Positions 50,830 through 60,601 of a stretch of DNA of 64,000 bases are shown here, piece by piece. The stretch spans positions 3,534,001 through 3,598,000 of the forward strand of contig OY761615.1 of the NCBI GenBank assembly GCA_963664845.1, written 5' to 3'. Under the pieces are notes generated by a model. That model saw only the letters and a list, made by a program, of their open reading frames with translations, had not been told where the DNA came from and searched no databases. Every line of letters begins with the position of its first letter. The stretch's first letter is position 1. This DNA comes from CAIYTF01 sp963664845. GTDB taxonomy: Bacteria > Bacteroidota > Ignavibacteria > Ignavibacteriales > Ignavibacteriaceae. The position numbers were made by a program, and so were the translations under genes.

Positions 50830-50877
50830 AAAAGCTGTCTTAAGAGTTTGCCATGGCATAGTCCTAAGACAGCTTTT
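50830..50877 (-). terminator. Intrinsic terminator of the citrate synthase gene
   Basis: aaaagctgtctta (50830-50842) and taagacagctttt (50865-50877) form a 13-bp perfect stem; on the minus strand the stem is followed by a T-rich stretch. It lies 14 bp after the gltA stop at 50891. The rest of the 322-bp gap to the TonB receptor shows no gene. Confidence 0.9.
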
Positions 50878-50890
50878 GGATTAAGGATTT

Positions 50891-52165
50891 TTATCGCTCG
50901 GCTATCGGTTTGTATTTCTGTGCCACACCGCCTGTATAAATTTGTCTTGGGCGGGAAATTCTTTGACCCGGTTCCTCGCGCATTTCTTTCCATTGTGCAA
51001 GCCAACCAGGCATTCTGCCAAGTGCAAATATTACGGTGAGCATATAATTTGGCAGCCCGATTGCGTTGTAAATAATGCCGCTGTAGAAATCGACATTGGG
51101 ATAGAGTTTCTTTTCTATAAAGTAATCATCTTCCAACGCTACCCGTTCCAGGTTTTTGGCTATTTCAAGAAGCGGGTTGTTGACGCCCAATTCGGCTAAC
51201 ACCTTATCGCAGGAAGCGGCAAGTATTTTCGCGCGGGGATCGAAATTCTTGTACACGCGATGTCCAAATCCCATAAGCTTGAAATCAGAGTGTTTGTCTT
51301 TTGCCAGCTCGATATATTTCCTGTAGTCACAGTTATCCTGGCGTATCATTTCAAGCATCTCTATTACTTCCTGATTGGCGCCACCATGCAACGGTCCCCA
51401 TAAGGCACCAACTCCCGAAGCAATCGTTGAAAATATGTTGGCGTGGCTTGAACCGGCCATGCGCACTGTGGAAGCGCTGCAGTTTTGTTCATGATCCGCA
51501 TGCAGGATCAATATCTTATCGAGAGCATCTTCAACAACCGGGGATATCTCATACGATTCTGACGGAACCGCATACATCATACGCAAAAGATCTGCTGCAT
51601 AACTTAACCCATTCTTTGGGTAGACGTAGGGTTGGCCTATCGATTTCTTGTAAATAAAAGCAGCTATCGTTTTAACCTTTGCCAAAAGGCGAATGATATT
51701 CAAGTCTACTTCACCTTTTTGACCTGTTTCAGGGTAGTATGCGGAAAGACAGGCTATCATTGAAGACAATATGCCCATTGGATGTGCAGGAGGCGGGAAT
51801 GCCTCAAACATATGCTTCATATCTTCATGAATTAAACTATGATGAGTGATTTGATAGTTGAAGTTGGTCATCTCCTGGCTGGTAGGCAGTTTCCCGTACA
51901 ACAAAAGATAACATACTTCAATAAAGGTTGATTTTTCTGCCAGAACTTCAATTGGATATCCACGGTAGTGGAGTATCCCTTTTTCACCATCAATGAATGT
52001 AATGGAGCTTTTACACGAGCCGGTGTTCCCATAACCCGGATCGTAGGTGATTGCTCCGCTTTGTGCTCTGAGTTGTGAGATGTCGATTGCGACCTCGCCC
52101 TCGGTTCCTTCAAACACGGGAAAGGAATACTCCTTGTCCCGTAGAATAAGTTTTGCCTGTTCCAT
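50891..52165 (-). CDS. gltA: Citrate synthase
   Basis: Condenses oxaloacetate and acetyl-CoA, entering the TCA cycle. From ATG 52165 (AGGG six bases upstream) it has 424 residues; the open frame extends 15 codons further up but without RBS or homology. Catalytic regions are visible: LILHADHEQNCSASTVRMAGSSHAN (first His, in parts), GPLHGGANQEV (second His), MGFGHRVYKNFDPRA (oxaloacetate Arg/His) and EDDYFIEKKLYPNVDFYSG (catalytic Asp). The N-terminal beta domain (SFPVFEGTEGEVAIDISQLR) marks the bacterial hexameric type. Confidence 0.97.
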   Translation of the reverse strand: MEQAKLILRDKEYSFPVFEGTEGEVAIDISQLRAQSGAITYDPGYGNTGSCKSSITFIDGEKGILHYRGYPIEVLAEKSTFIEVCYLLLYGKLPTSQEMTNFNYQITHHSLIHEDMKHMFEAFPPPAHPMGILSSMIACLSAYYPETGQKGEVDLNIIRLLAKVKTIAAFIYKKSIGQPYVYPKNGLSYAADLLRMMYAVPSESYEISPVVEDALDKILILHADHEQNCSASTVRMAGSSHANIFSTIASGVGALWGPLHGGANQEVIEMLEMIRQDNCDYRKYIELAKDKHSDFKLMGFGHRVYKNFDPRAKILAASCDKVLAELGVNNPLLEIAKNLERVALEDDYFIEKKLYPNVDFYSGIIYNAIGLPNYMLTVIFALGRMPGWLAQWKEMREEPGQRISRPRQIYTGGVAQKYKPIAER

Positions 52166-52210
52166 GGATAACCCTTTTGATTGATAAACGCTAATATTAT
52201 AGAATTGCAA

Positions 52211-52720
52211 ACTATAAATTTGTAAACAAACATCAAATAATATTTACACTATTTTACCCCGTTATGCACCGGCCAGGTAAGAAAAACAATGGCTGAGGCT
52301 ATAGAATTCCGGAAAAGACCATCCCTGAACCATCGCTATAATTCGCCGGCTCAGTGTAATGGGGAAATGGAACCCCTCGCCAGTTTAGCTTTACTTCCAG
52401 TATAGCAACTTTCACAATGGTGACAGCCCGGTGTTTAATCCCTGGTTTCCGGTTTATTCTGACTGTTCCATTGGTTAGGGGTGATACATAAACAAAGGCA
52501 GATTCTAAATTAGTTCAACAATCGGCTGTCTTTTTTAAGGTTCTCCTGTTTTCGTCTGAAAAATCCTGTTTAGCAAAATATTTGTGTACTCGACACCTTA
52601 TGCCCCTTTCCAAGGTTATATAAATCTTGATTTCAACATTTCCATCGGAAACAATATAATTACCTGTAAATCGGTAGAAGTTTTATTACATTCACGCATA
52701 TATAAATAAGATATTTTACT
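52211..52720. other. Gene-free stretch of ~510 bp
   Basis: Divergent promoter region between gltA and the DUF389 gene. I see no open frame with an RBS, no strong hairpin and no tRNA. The last 150 bp are AT-rich. Confidence 0.5.
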
Positions 52721-54061
52721 ATGCTTCAAAATGTGCAAAAATTATTCGACCTGCGCTCCGATCTGGAATCATTTGATAATGTTCATACCGCTATTGAAAA
52801 TGGCGTCAGCTTTCGGGGAACTAACCTATGGATACTTGTATTCGCCACGGTCATTGCTTCCGTCGGACTTAATATCAATTCAACAGCAGTGATCATTGGC
52901 GCTATGCTCATCTCTCCGCTGATGGGGCCAATAAACGCAATAGGTTATAGCGTTGCGACCCATGATTTCGGGCTTCTCACTCGCGCCTTAAAAAATTTCT
53001 CATTTGCTGTAGGCGCCAGCCTGGTTGCGTCCATGATCTATTTTTATATCACCCCGGTCAGTGCTGCGCATTCTGAACTCCTGGCCCGTACCAGCCCTTC
53101 TATCTATGATGTTCTAATCGCTTTTTTGGGTGGCTTTGCCGGTATTATTGCCATCATTAGTAAGCAAAAAGGCAACGTCATTCCGGGAGTGGCCATTGCT
53201 ACAGCATTAATGCCACCCTTGTGCACAGCCGGCTATGGGCTCGGAACAGGGCAACTCGGTTTTTTTTTCGGGGCGTTTTATCTGTTTACCATAAACACAG
53301 TTTTTATTGCTATTGCTTCTTTGCTCACTGCAAAGGCTCTTAAGTTTCCTGTCATTGTAATCATCGACCCGGTAAAAAGAAAATTCATTAATGGAATTGT
53401 TCTTTTGGTTATCGCCTGTACACTTCTGCCCAGTATTTATCTGGGCTATTTGCTCGTAAAAAAAGAAAAATTTCTGACGAATGCGTCGAATTTTACTAAA
53501 GATATCAGCTTTTTTCAGGGGAGCTATTTGTTAAAAAGCGAGGCTGACGCAAAAAATGGCACCATTACGCTTCTTTTTGGTGGCAACAGTATTGGCAATA
53601 CTGCAAAACAGCTTTTATCCGAAAGGGCAAGGGCTTTCAATCTGCCCGATGTGAAGTTAATTTTTACAGAGGGATTAACGCTCGATTATTTGCGAAAAAA
53701 TCTGGGTTCATCTCTTAACACCGACGAGCGCGATAAATTAATAATGTTGCTAAATGCAAACCAAAAAAAGATTGACAGCCTCACTGATAAAAGTGCTTTT
53801 GGCAGTCAACTGCTGAAGGAAATTAAGCCGCTTTTTCCTCAGATTGTTTCTTGCGCATACACGGTAACTTCAATGTTCGGTGGAATGGATTCAACCGGGA
53901 ATGAAATAAGTAAACCCGTCAGTTTGATCGTTCTAGGAGTCAATAATAAAGCATTGAAAGAATCTGAGAAAGTGCGAATAAAGGAGTGGCTTCAGTCGCG
54001 GATAGAGAGTACCAATATCCTTGTTTTATATGAACACTTCCCGGTCGTTCGGTATAAATAG
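52721..54061 (+). CDS. DUF389-family (TIGR00341-like) integral membrane protein
   Basis: A 446-residue protein. After ~35 cytoplasmic residues it has five to six membrane helices: LWILVFATVIASVGLNINSTAVIIGAMLISPLMGPINAIGYS (in parts) is the DUF389 signature, followed by PGVAIATALMPPLCTAGYGLG and FTINTVFIAIASLLTA. The region after ~245 is soluble, alpha/beta and unrecognised. DUF389 proteins are of unknown function; transport or stress roles have been guessed. It stands alone on the plus strand opposite the ion/osmotic-stress cluster. Confidence 0.82.
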   Translation: MLQNVQKLFDLRSDLESFDNVHTAIENGVSFRGTNLWILVFATVIASVGLNINSTAVIIGAMLISPLMGPINAIGYSVATHDFGLLTRALKNFSFAVGASLVASMIYFYITPVSAAHSELLARTSPSIYDVLIAFLGGFAGIIAIISKQKGNVIPGVAIATALMPPLCTAGYGLGTGQLGFFFGAFYLFTINTVFIAIASLLTAKALKFPVIVIIDPVKRKFINGIVLLVIACTLLPSIYLGYLLVKKEKFLTNASNFTKDISFFQGSYLLKSEADAKNGTITLLFGGNSIGNTAKQLLSERARAFNLPDVKLIFTEGLTLDYLRKNLGSSLNTDERDKLIMLLNANQKKIDSLTDKSAFGSQLLKEIKPLFPQIVSCAYTVTSMFGGMDSTGNEISKPVSLIVLGVNNKALKESEKVRIKEWLQSRIESTNILVLYEHFPVVRYK

Positions 54062-54299
54062 GGGCTTAGCAATAATAATCATCTAAGTCATGTATATGTT
54101 TTTGCCTAAATCAAACAGCTCAGATGATGAAAAGCCAAAGGAAGTTTGATTCGATAGATTTGTTTAGAACAACGACCTAATATCTCTGCATCTGCTTCGG
54201 GTTTCGGGTGCTAATGTATAAACTGTTCTTCGAATTTTCAGTTCCTGAGCAGCGGAAAGCGGCAACATGTCGGAGTGTACTCTGATATGTTGAGCTTAA

Positions 54300-56225
54300 C
54301 TACTTATCATTGGTAATCTTGAACGATTGAGCTACATAGGATTTCGGCAAATAATCATCAGGTATCGATATCCGGTTCCCATCTCTGATTGATGAATAAT
54401 GCGGAGACATTATCTCAACACCTGCTTCATTAAATTTATCCTGAATATTTGCATGTAATGCAGAGTAAATCCCTGCCATCTTTTCAGGAGTTTTTGTATA
54501 AGCATTGATTTCATACGAAACGTAAAAATCATTCAGGCTTGTCTGCAAAACAAAAGGCGCCGGTTCTCTCAAAATATCCCCGGTAGCTATAGCGGCTGCA
54601 ATCAATAACTCATGAATCTGTTTCCAGGGCGTGTCATAGCCAATAGTGACAGTTGTATGCAAGATAAGGGCGGACTCCTTTGCTAATGTCGTATAGTTTA
54701 GTATTTGCCCGGATAAAGCAATTGCATTCGGAATAATAACATCAACATTCTTAATTGTCCGGAGCCGTATCACAAGAAGATTTTTACCGGCAATATCACC
54801 CATTGTACCGGCTATATTTACCCGGTCACCTGTCTTAAATGGTCTCATATACGTTAACACAACACCCGCCATAATATTGGCGATCGATGATGAAGAGCCC
54901 AGCGAGATTAAGACTCCGAGAAAAACAGTTATTCCCTGAAACATTGGTGAACCGGAGCCTGGCAAGTACGGGAAAATAATGATTGCCGCGAATCCTATTA
55001 TAAGGAAGCGTACCAACTCGAAAGTAGGTCGTACCCATTCAGTTGGAAAATTTGCAAGTTGAATTTCGTTGCTTTCAACGGCATCAGCCAAGAGTCGCAA
55101 TAATTTGATGAAGCCATAAATAATAAATAATATAACGATGATGGCAAACAGATTAGGAAGGTATGCGATTATAGAAGCAATGGAGGTTTTTACCGGGAGG
55201 AAAAGATAAGAAAGTAATTGATCAGCCCAGCCGGCAGTATAAACCGTTAAGCTAAAAACATAAACAATAAAGAGGTACAATACCAAAAGTATCGATGCAA
55301 ATTTAGAAATTTTGACCGTTGTCTGCCAGAACGTGAATAGTTTTTTTCGTGTGAGTAATGATAATACCGTGTTGGCGGTCTTTTCCGCTGACAACAATTG
55401 CCAGCTTTCAAGGATAATTAATATACGGCGAAACAAATGTTTAAGTATGTTCAAAATACTTATTACCGCAATTAAGGACAGCAATAATTTCAGGATGGTA
55501 ACTGCCACGCTGTCAAACGAGTTCGTATTAAGCCAGGGAACCAGATGCAGAGTATAGATTACACAGAAGTATACAAGGGTAATATTTGCAATCGAATAAA
55601 GGGCTTTGATTAAATCAGTCGTAAATCGTACCAAATGACCGGTATTTAAAAGTTCAAGATCCTTTATGTGGAGCAGTGTCTTTGGAGAAACTGCATATTT
55701 TTTAAGCTTTGTGCCAAGGAACAGAATTCCTTTCTTAAATGAGATGAAGAGAACCAGGGAAATAATTATAACAATCAGAGCATAAATGGCCCTTTTGGTA
55801 AACTTTTCAAGAGAAAACTCAGAAAGATAGGCTGATAGTTTCTTTTGGTAGATATGTTTGTATTTTTCTGCCAGTTCTGCTCGGGAGACGCGCTCAAAGG
55901 CTGCATCATCATCAGACACGGACATCAGTATGATGTTGTCAATTTGTATATTGGTGAAGCTTCCTGTATTCTGCGTAACAATGGAGTCCGGATTTAATCG
56001 CTGTTCAACAAAATAATCCAGTTTCTTGTGTATTTCTTCAATCCGGACCAACGGCGAGAACGGTCCGATTTCGGCCTTTATCGTAAGAAGAGTATCGCCT
56101 TCCCATACGAGCGGAATGCCGGGAAATTCTGGAGGCGTCTGAAAACCGCAAAGAGAATACGCAAATAAAATAGAAATGAATAAAAAATTACCACGATTTC
56201 GGAATAGCTCTGTAATCATAACCAA
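54300..56225 (-). CDS. MscS-family mechanosensitive channel with extra N-terminal helices
   Basis: A 641-residue channel. A signal-peptide-like start (NFLFISILFAYSLCGFQ) is followed by a ~110-residue periplasmic part, about six to seven transmembrane helices, and the MscS core: pore-lining helix FQGITVFLGVLISLGSSSSIANIMAGVVLTYMRPFKTGDRVNI (quoted in parts as GVLISLGSSSSIANIMAG and FKTGDRVNI), the beta domain and the alpha/beta C-terminal vestibule (TTVTIGYDTPWKQIHELLIAA). It should release solutes on hypo-osmotic shock. It is the last of a minus-strand series with a histidine kinase, NhaA, an unknown protein and a methyltransferase. Confidence 0.9.
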   Translation of the reverse strand: MVMITELFRNRGNFLFISILFAYSLCGFQTPPEFPGIPLVWEGDTLLTIKAEIGPFSPLVRIEEIHKKLDYFVEQRLNPDSIVTQNTGSFTNIQIDNIILMSVSDDDAAFERVSRAELAEKYKHIYQKKLSAYLSEFSLEKFTKRAIYALIVIIISLVLFISFKKGILFLGTKLKKYAVSPKTLLHIKDLELLNTGHLVRFTTDLIKALYSIANITLVYFCVIYTLHLVPWLNTNSFDSVAVTILKLLLSLIAVISILNILKHLFRRILIILESWQLLSAEKTANTVLSLLTRKKLFTFWQTTVKISKFASILLVLYLFIVYVFSLTVYTAGWADQLLSYLFLPVKTSIASIIAYLPNLFAIIVILFIIYGFIKLLRLLADAVESNEIQLANFPTEWVRPTFELVRFLIIGFAAIIIFPYLPGSGSPMFQGITVFLGVLISLGSSSSIANIMAGVVLTYMRPFKTGDRVNIAGTMGDIAGKNLLVIRLRTIKNVDVIIPNAIALSGQILNYTTLAKESALILHTTVTIGYDTPWKQIHELLIAAAIATGDILREPAPFVLQTSLNDFYVSYEINAYTKTPEKMAGIYSALHANIQDKFNEAGVEIMSPHYSSIRDGNRISIPDDYLPKSYVAQSFKITNDK

Positions 56226-56269
56226 TTGTTTCCTGGAAATATGTAATTTGCTGAATATTTCAATTCTTT

Positions 56270-57346
56270 CTAAGCGCTTACTTGTTTACGTAATTTACCG
56301 AGTGGGACTGTAAAAACAAACCTGCTGCCTTTTCCAGGAGTGCTTTCTGCCCAAATGTCCCCATGATTTTTCATTGCAAATTCCTTACAGAGCACCAACC
56401 CCAGGCCAGTTCCTTTCTCCGATTGGGTACCCGGTTCAGATGACTTTGCTCCGCTTTTAAATAGCGTTGCCAGCAATGCCGGATCAATTCCTTTCCCGTT
56501 ATCAGCTACTGAAATCTCAACAAATTGATCTGTTAGTGAACAGGTTAGTTTAATTTGACCGCCTGGATACGTATACTTAATGGCGTTATTTATCAGGTTT
56601 CGCAGCATCGTTGTAAGCAGCATCTTATCAGCATACACCTGTATATCTGGCAATAAGTTGTTCTGTAGTGTAATTTCTTTTAAGAAAGCCCGTTTTAAGG
56701 GAATCCTCATAATCTCTTCAACCAGTTCATTTAGTGAGAGTATCTGTGGTGAATAGTCAATTCTTCCTGAAGATAACTGCATCCATTCAAGGAGATTGTT
56801 TAGGGTTTCATAGGTGTCTTTAGAAAGTGCATATAGCTGCCTTGCCGGGTAGGCTACATTTTCAAAGTTTTTGTTCTCACACTCTTTGAGAAGGATCTCT
56901 GAATATCCGAATAATCCCAGAAAGGGGCTTTTAAGGTCATGCGCCAGAATCGAAATCATTTTGTCTTTATCGTTAAGAATTTGCTCCAGTATCAGCGATC
57001 GTTCATTTAAAATCACAGCACAGGTAATCTTTGTTTTTGCAAACCAGGCCGTTAACCAGATAAACAGGACTCCTGTTGAACGGTTAAAGAGCCGGAGTAA
57101 AAACACAGCATCTTCTGAATGAAATATGAGTTTCATCAGAATTAAAAGCGTACATAAACCTGCCAGCGCAAATGGCAGATTTGCTTTTTTCGTTTTAAGG
57201 GAGAGGATAATTATTAGAGCATAGAATACCCAGGCGACTGTTCCTATCGGCAAAATGTAGTCAATAATGAAAACAACAATAGTTAGTATCACCAGCAATG
57301 GAGTAATTATAGCTTCATATATCTGGTTTTCATTCATATTACTCAT
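56270..57346 (-). CDS. Membrane sensor histidine kinase
   Basis: About 358 residues from ATG 57346 (the frame stays open 15 codons upstream; AAGG lies 11 bases ahead of 57346). Four to five N-terminal membrane helices form the sensor without a large periplasmic domain, then HisKA with phosphorylatable His in SILAHDLKSPFLG (His151 of the longer frame) and HATPase with N, G1 (DNGKGIDP) and G2 (EKGTGLGLVLCKEFA). Its last 223 residues align end-to-end with those of the large kinase at 17735-21382 (same length from the His, same LLEW and GLGL.LCKEF words). It is encoded between nhaA and the MscS gene; no response regulator is adjacent. Confidence 0.88.
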   Translation of the reverse strand: MSNMNENQIYEAIITPLLVILTIVVFIIDYILPIGTVAWVFYALIIILSLKTKKANLPFALAGLCTLLILMKLIFHSEDAVFLLRLFNRSTGVLFIWLTAWFAKTKITCAVILNERSLILEQILNDKDKMISILAHDLKSPFLGLFGYSEILLKECENKNFENVAYPARQLYALSKDTYETLNNLLEWMQLSSGRIDYSPQILSLNELVEEIMRIPLKRAFLKEITLQNNLLPDIQVYADKMLLTTMLRNLINNAIKYTYPGGQIKLTCSLTDQFVEISVADNGKGIDPALLATLFKSGAKSSEPGTQSEKGTGLGLVLCKEFAMKNHGDIWAESTPGKGSRFVFTVPLGKLRKQVSA

Positions 57347-57425
57347 ACAACACTTCGCCTTGTATCTTATAACAATTAATAAAACCTGCAATACTGTAAC
57401 AGATGGTTTTTATACCATACCTGCC

Positions 57426-58751
57426 CTACTCTTGTTTGCCTCCCAATGGAGATATACGAAGCAGGGTATAACCTACACCCCCTGACAAAATAGAAGCGAT
57501 GAATATCCCTATTCGTGCCGTGTCAAAAAACTCCGTGCTTCCCGGAAAAGAAAGACCTGCAATAAACAAGGACATAGTGAACCCGACACCGCCCAGCACG
57601 GACGCTCCATATAGTTGCTTCATTGAAGTACCCGCCGGAATTTCCGAAATTTTTAATCTTATGGCGATATAACTAAATAGAAAAATGCCAAGCTGTTTGC
57701 CTGCGAATAGTCCGATTATCACACCAAGACATACCGGATCGGTTATAAGGGTCATCATATTCCCGCCAATAACAACACCGGCATTTGCAAGGGCAAATAG
57801 CGGAATAATGAAGTAGGTTACCCATGGGTGCAGGTTGATTTCAAATCTTTGCAGCGGGGTCAGAGAATCCCGGCAATTCTGCTCCAAAGCCTGTATGATC
57901 TCTAGTTGCTCCTCATTAAGCCTCATACTTAAATTTTTATTGGTCACGCTGGCAATTTCGTCAACAAATCTCTTTGTAGATTTGATGAAGCCGGGAGTGT
58001 TTAATTTGCTTTTTGTCGGGATAGTAAATGCGAGAATAACACCCGCTATCGTCGGGTGTATTCCCGATTGAAGAACGGCAAGCCATAGCCCGATGCCAAG
58101 GAGGATATAAACTGTTGTACTTTTAATTCCCATATAATTGGCCAGCAGCAGGAGCATAAAAAACAATAGTGCAATCCCAAGAGCCGCCAGCGAGATAGAG
58201 GCAGTATAAAATATAGCGATGATAATTACCGCGCCTATGTCGTCAACAATGGCAAGGGCGGTAAGAAATACGCGCAGCGATGTCGGGATCCGATCCTTGA
58301 GCAAGACAAGTATTCCGACTACAAACGCAATGTCTGTTGCAACAGGTATTGCCCACCCGCTTTGCCCTTGTTTACCCGCATTACCAATCAGGTAAATAAC
58401 CGCGGGAAGTGCCATTCCTCCAACAGCCCCTATCATGGGCAATAGTGCTTTCTTAAAGCCCGATAATTCGCCCGAAAGCAGCTCTCGTTTAATTTCGAGG
58501 CCGACAACAAAGAAAAACAAGACCATTAAACCGTCGTTGATTACCTCGAGTATTGAAAAGCTGAAGTTATATCCGCTAATTCCTATGTGTATCGGGGATT
58601 GCAATAACGCTGTAAAGAAACTTCCTGTTGACAGATTTGTAAGTAGGAGAGCAAATATCGTTACAACAACCAGTAAAATGCCGGCAATTGCCTCATTTTT
58701 CAGGAACTCGGTGAACGGTACTATTTTGTTCCTAATACTCTGTCTGTTCAT
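57426..58751 (-). CDS. nhaA: Na+/H+ antiporter NhaA
   Basis: An inner-membrane antiporter exchanging Na+ (or Li+) for H+, 441 residues. Diagnostic segments: NDGLMVLFFFVVGLEIKRELLSGEL, GGMALPAVIYL, GWAIPVATDIAFVVGIL (the two conserved ion-binding Asp residues occur here and in LAIVDDIGAVIIIA), GIHPTIAGV, and GVGFTMSLFIAGLSF. Its start overlaps the end of the upstream unknown gene by 20 bp, so they are co-translated. Confidence 0.97.
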   Translation of the reverse strand: MNRQSIRNKIVPFTEFLKNEAIAGILLVVVTIFALLLTNLSTGSFFTALLQSPIHIGISGYNFSFSILEVINDGLMVLFFFVVGLEIKRELLSGELSGFKKALLPMIGAVGGMALPAVIYLIGNAGKQGQSGWAIPVATDIAFVVGILVLLKDRIPTSLRVFLTALAIVDDIGAVIIIAIFYTASISLAALGIALLFFMLLLLANYMGIKSTTVYILLGIGLWLAVLQSGIHPTIAGVILAFTIPTKSKLNTPGFIKSTKRFVDEIASVTNKNLSMRLNEEQLEIIQALEQNCRDSLTPLQRFEINLHPWVTYFIIPLFALANAGVVIGGNMMTLITDPVCLGVIIGLFAGKQLGIFLFSYIAIRLKISEIPAGTSMKQLYGASVLGGVGFTMSLFIAGLSFPGSTEFFDTARIGIFIASILSGGVGYTLLRISPLGGKQE

Positions 58752-59181
58752 TTCCCTTTTCCACCGGTCTTCCGTTAAATAATACAGCCATATCTGAGCT
58801 CATTTTAAGATTATTAGTATCTTCAAATCGAACAATATTATTAGCTGCGGCAATAAGTTCAAGAAATTTCATTTTTTTAGGATGTACACGCAAATCCTCC
58901 TTCATAATCCTGAATCCTGTAAGAAGCAGTTTAATTGCATTCTCTTTGAAATAAAACACTGGCGGATTCAGGTTCACATAAGCGTTTCGTAGGATGTTGT
59001 TAATTGCATTCTCACAAAACTCTTTCTCATAGCCCAGCGCCATTCCCTCCCTGATAAATATGCGGGCTTCATGATCCCATACGTTTTTATCCTGCATGAT
59101 CAGGATCAGGAGCGCGCGCAGAAGGTTACTGTTATCTAAAGTATGTTTAATCGTGTCTGTTATGTTTTCCATATTTTTCAT
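58732..59181 (-). CDS. Unknown 149-residue protein co-transcribed with nhaA
   Basis: I do not recognise it. It is a soluble, mostly helical protein without a signal peptide; the first ~115 residues read as four or five amphipathic helices (RALLILIMQDKNVWDHEARIF; EFCENAINNILRNAY; ELIAAANNIVRFE) and the C-terminus is disordered. It overlaps nhaA by 20 bp and starts 20 bp after the methyltransferase gene, so it belongs to that transcription unit. Confidence 0.6.
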   Translation of the reverse strand: MKNMENITDTIKHTLDNSNLLRALLILIMQDKNVWDHEARIFIREGMALGYEKEFCENAINNILRNAYVNLNPPVFYFKENAIKLLLTGFRIMKEDLRVHPKKMKFLELIAAANNIVRFEDTNNLKMSSDMAVLFNGRPVEKGNEQTEY

Positions 59182-59201
59182 GTAATTGTCTTTCGGTGAA
59201 T

Positions 59202-60431
59202 CTATTTTTTACTAACTTCAATTGTGCAGAAAAGTCCATGCCCGCATCCAAGACCCTGGGGCAAATCTAATTCCATGTTCCTGAGAATACACGCAACCTG
59301 CGGGCCCATAACGCTTGCCCAAAAATCAACCACCGGGAACCGCGAAGCGTTTGCTTCAAGCCAGCTAAGCATCTGGAGCTCTTCTTTCAAATCTGCTGGA
59401 GCAGCTTCCTTGATTGCAGCCGCCACTATATATTTCCCCTTTATTAACGCTTCCAGGAAATCAATAGTGCTGTTCCAAATGTTGGCATAAGAATGTATCC
59501 TGTCATAGGCGTTTGGATTAGTTGACCGAACAGTTTCCAAATGCGAAATATCAGTACGTAAATTGCCTATGACACCACGGTAATCACGGTCAAAAAATCT
59601 GTTAACTTCTGTTCTAAGCAACAGTGGATGATTTGAATAATGACCTGTCTCCATATGTCTCCCAACCAAAATTGAACGGTCCAGACAATTTACGCTCACT
59701 TGCCTGTTCTCTTTAACCGCCACTTCGGCAATCAGTTCACGCAATTCGGTTGCTCCCCAAAACCGTACATAGTAATCCTCCACGGTCGCAGTTCCGCCCG
59801 GCACTGACGGATAGAGCCATTTCATGTTATATGGCTGTAATTCAATATCTGAGCTTTTCCAATAATTAGGCCATTCAGGTGAATATTTCCCGAATAAGTC
59901 AAGTGCCACTACAAATTCATCGGTATTCCCCGCAAAAATTGCTTCAAGCAGTTTACCCAATTCGTCCTTCCGCAGATGAGACGGGGAAGAATAACTGGAG
60001 AAATAAACATCAAACGGGCCCTTCCCGAGAAATGAATGGGATTCAGCCAGGTTTTCTTCAAAAAATTCTATGTTGTTCTTTCCCCGGTAATTATTTTGTC
60101 CCTGCTCAACCATTGAAGGCGATATATCAACCCCCAGGTATTTTTCAATTAATGCATCATCCAACACAAAATCGCGGTGAGTGGTCGTTTTGTTTGCCGG
60201 TGGAATATGGGTCAATAATTCATAACCTTCACCGCTTCCGCTTCCCAGATCAACTATTTTTAGCCTGTTCTTCTTTCCCAATAAATTAAGAATGGGGCGG
60301 CGAATTGCTGTCTTTATTGATATATCTTCCCAGTATTTCCTGACATTATCTTTTTTTCCCGAAAGCCCACCCTGGTCAAGTCCATAGAAACCCTGCTGTA
60401 CTGCGGTTTCAAAAAATTCTGTTCTTTCCAT
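59202..60431 (-). CDS. Class I SAM-dependent methyltransferase with a large unrecognised C-terminal part
   Basis: About 409 residues from ATG 60431, which has AAAGGAT seven bases upstream; an upstream ATG at 60479 lacks an RBS. The N-terminal half has the SAM motif IVDLGSGSGEGYELL (near residue 55-70), GVDISPSMVEQG, and FDVYFSSYSSPSHL. The C-terminal ~200 residues (ILVGRHMETGHYSNHPLLLR ... CGHGLFCTIEV) are not a domain I know. The substrate is unknown. It is first of the minus-strand series methyltransferase / unknown / nhaA / kinase / MscS. Confidence 0.7.
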   Translation of the reverse strand: MERTEFFETAVQQGFYGLDQGGLSGKKDNVRKYWEDISIKTAIRRPILNLLGKKNRLKIVDLGSGSGEGYELLTHIPPANKTTTHRDFVLDDALIEKYLGVDISPSMVEQGQNNYRGKNNIEFFEENLAESHSFLGKGPFDVYFSSYSSPSHLRKDELGKLLEAIFAGNTDEFVVALDLFGKYSPEWPNYWKSSDIELQPYNMKWLYPSVPGGTATVEDYYVRFWGATELRELIAEVAVKENRQVSVNCLDRSILVGRHMETGHYSNHPLLLRTEVNRFFDRDYRGVIGNLRTDISHLETVRSTNPNAYDRIHSYANIWNSTIDFLEALIKGKYIVAAAIKEAAPADLKEELQMLSWLEANASRFPVVDFWASVMGPQVACILRNMELDLPQGLGCGHGLFCTIEVSKK

Positions 60432-60601
60432 TTTATATCCTTTATCAAAATTAATTTTCCTGCTATTCAGACCTCGCATTCACGATACCGGAAATCCCGG
60501 ATGGGGGAGTTCCGTAAAAAGCAATAGACATACTAAGATTTACCCGGTATAAAAATATAATCTAATCATATAGGCAAACAGTATTAAAGTTTTGCTTAGT
60601 A

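Noticed and set aside
50569..50830. Cobalamin riboswitch upstream of the BtuB-like receptor
   Set aside because: I looked for the B12 box and the conserved core on the minus strand (segments such as gcgaacctgatacagacagagc are suggestive only in part) and could not match the conserved boxes or spacing.
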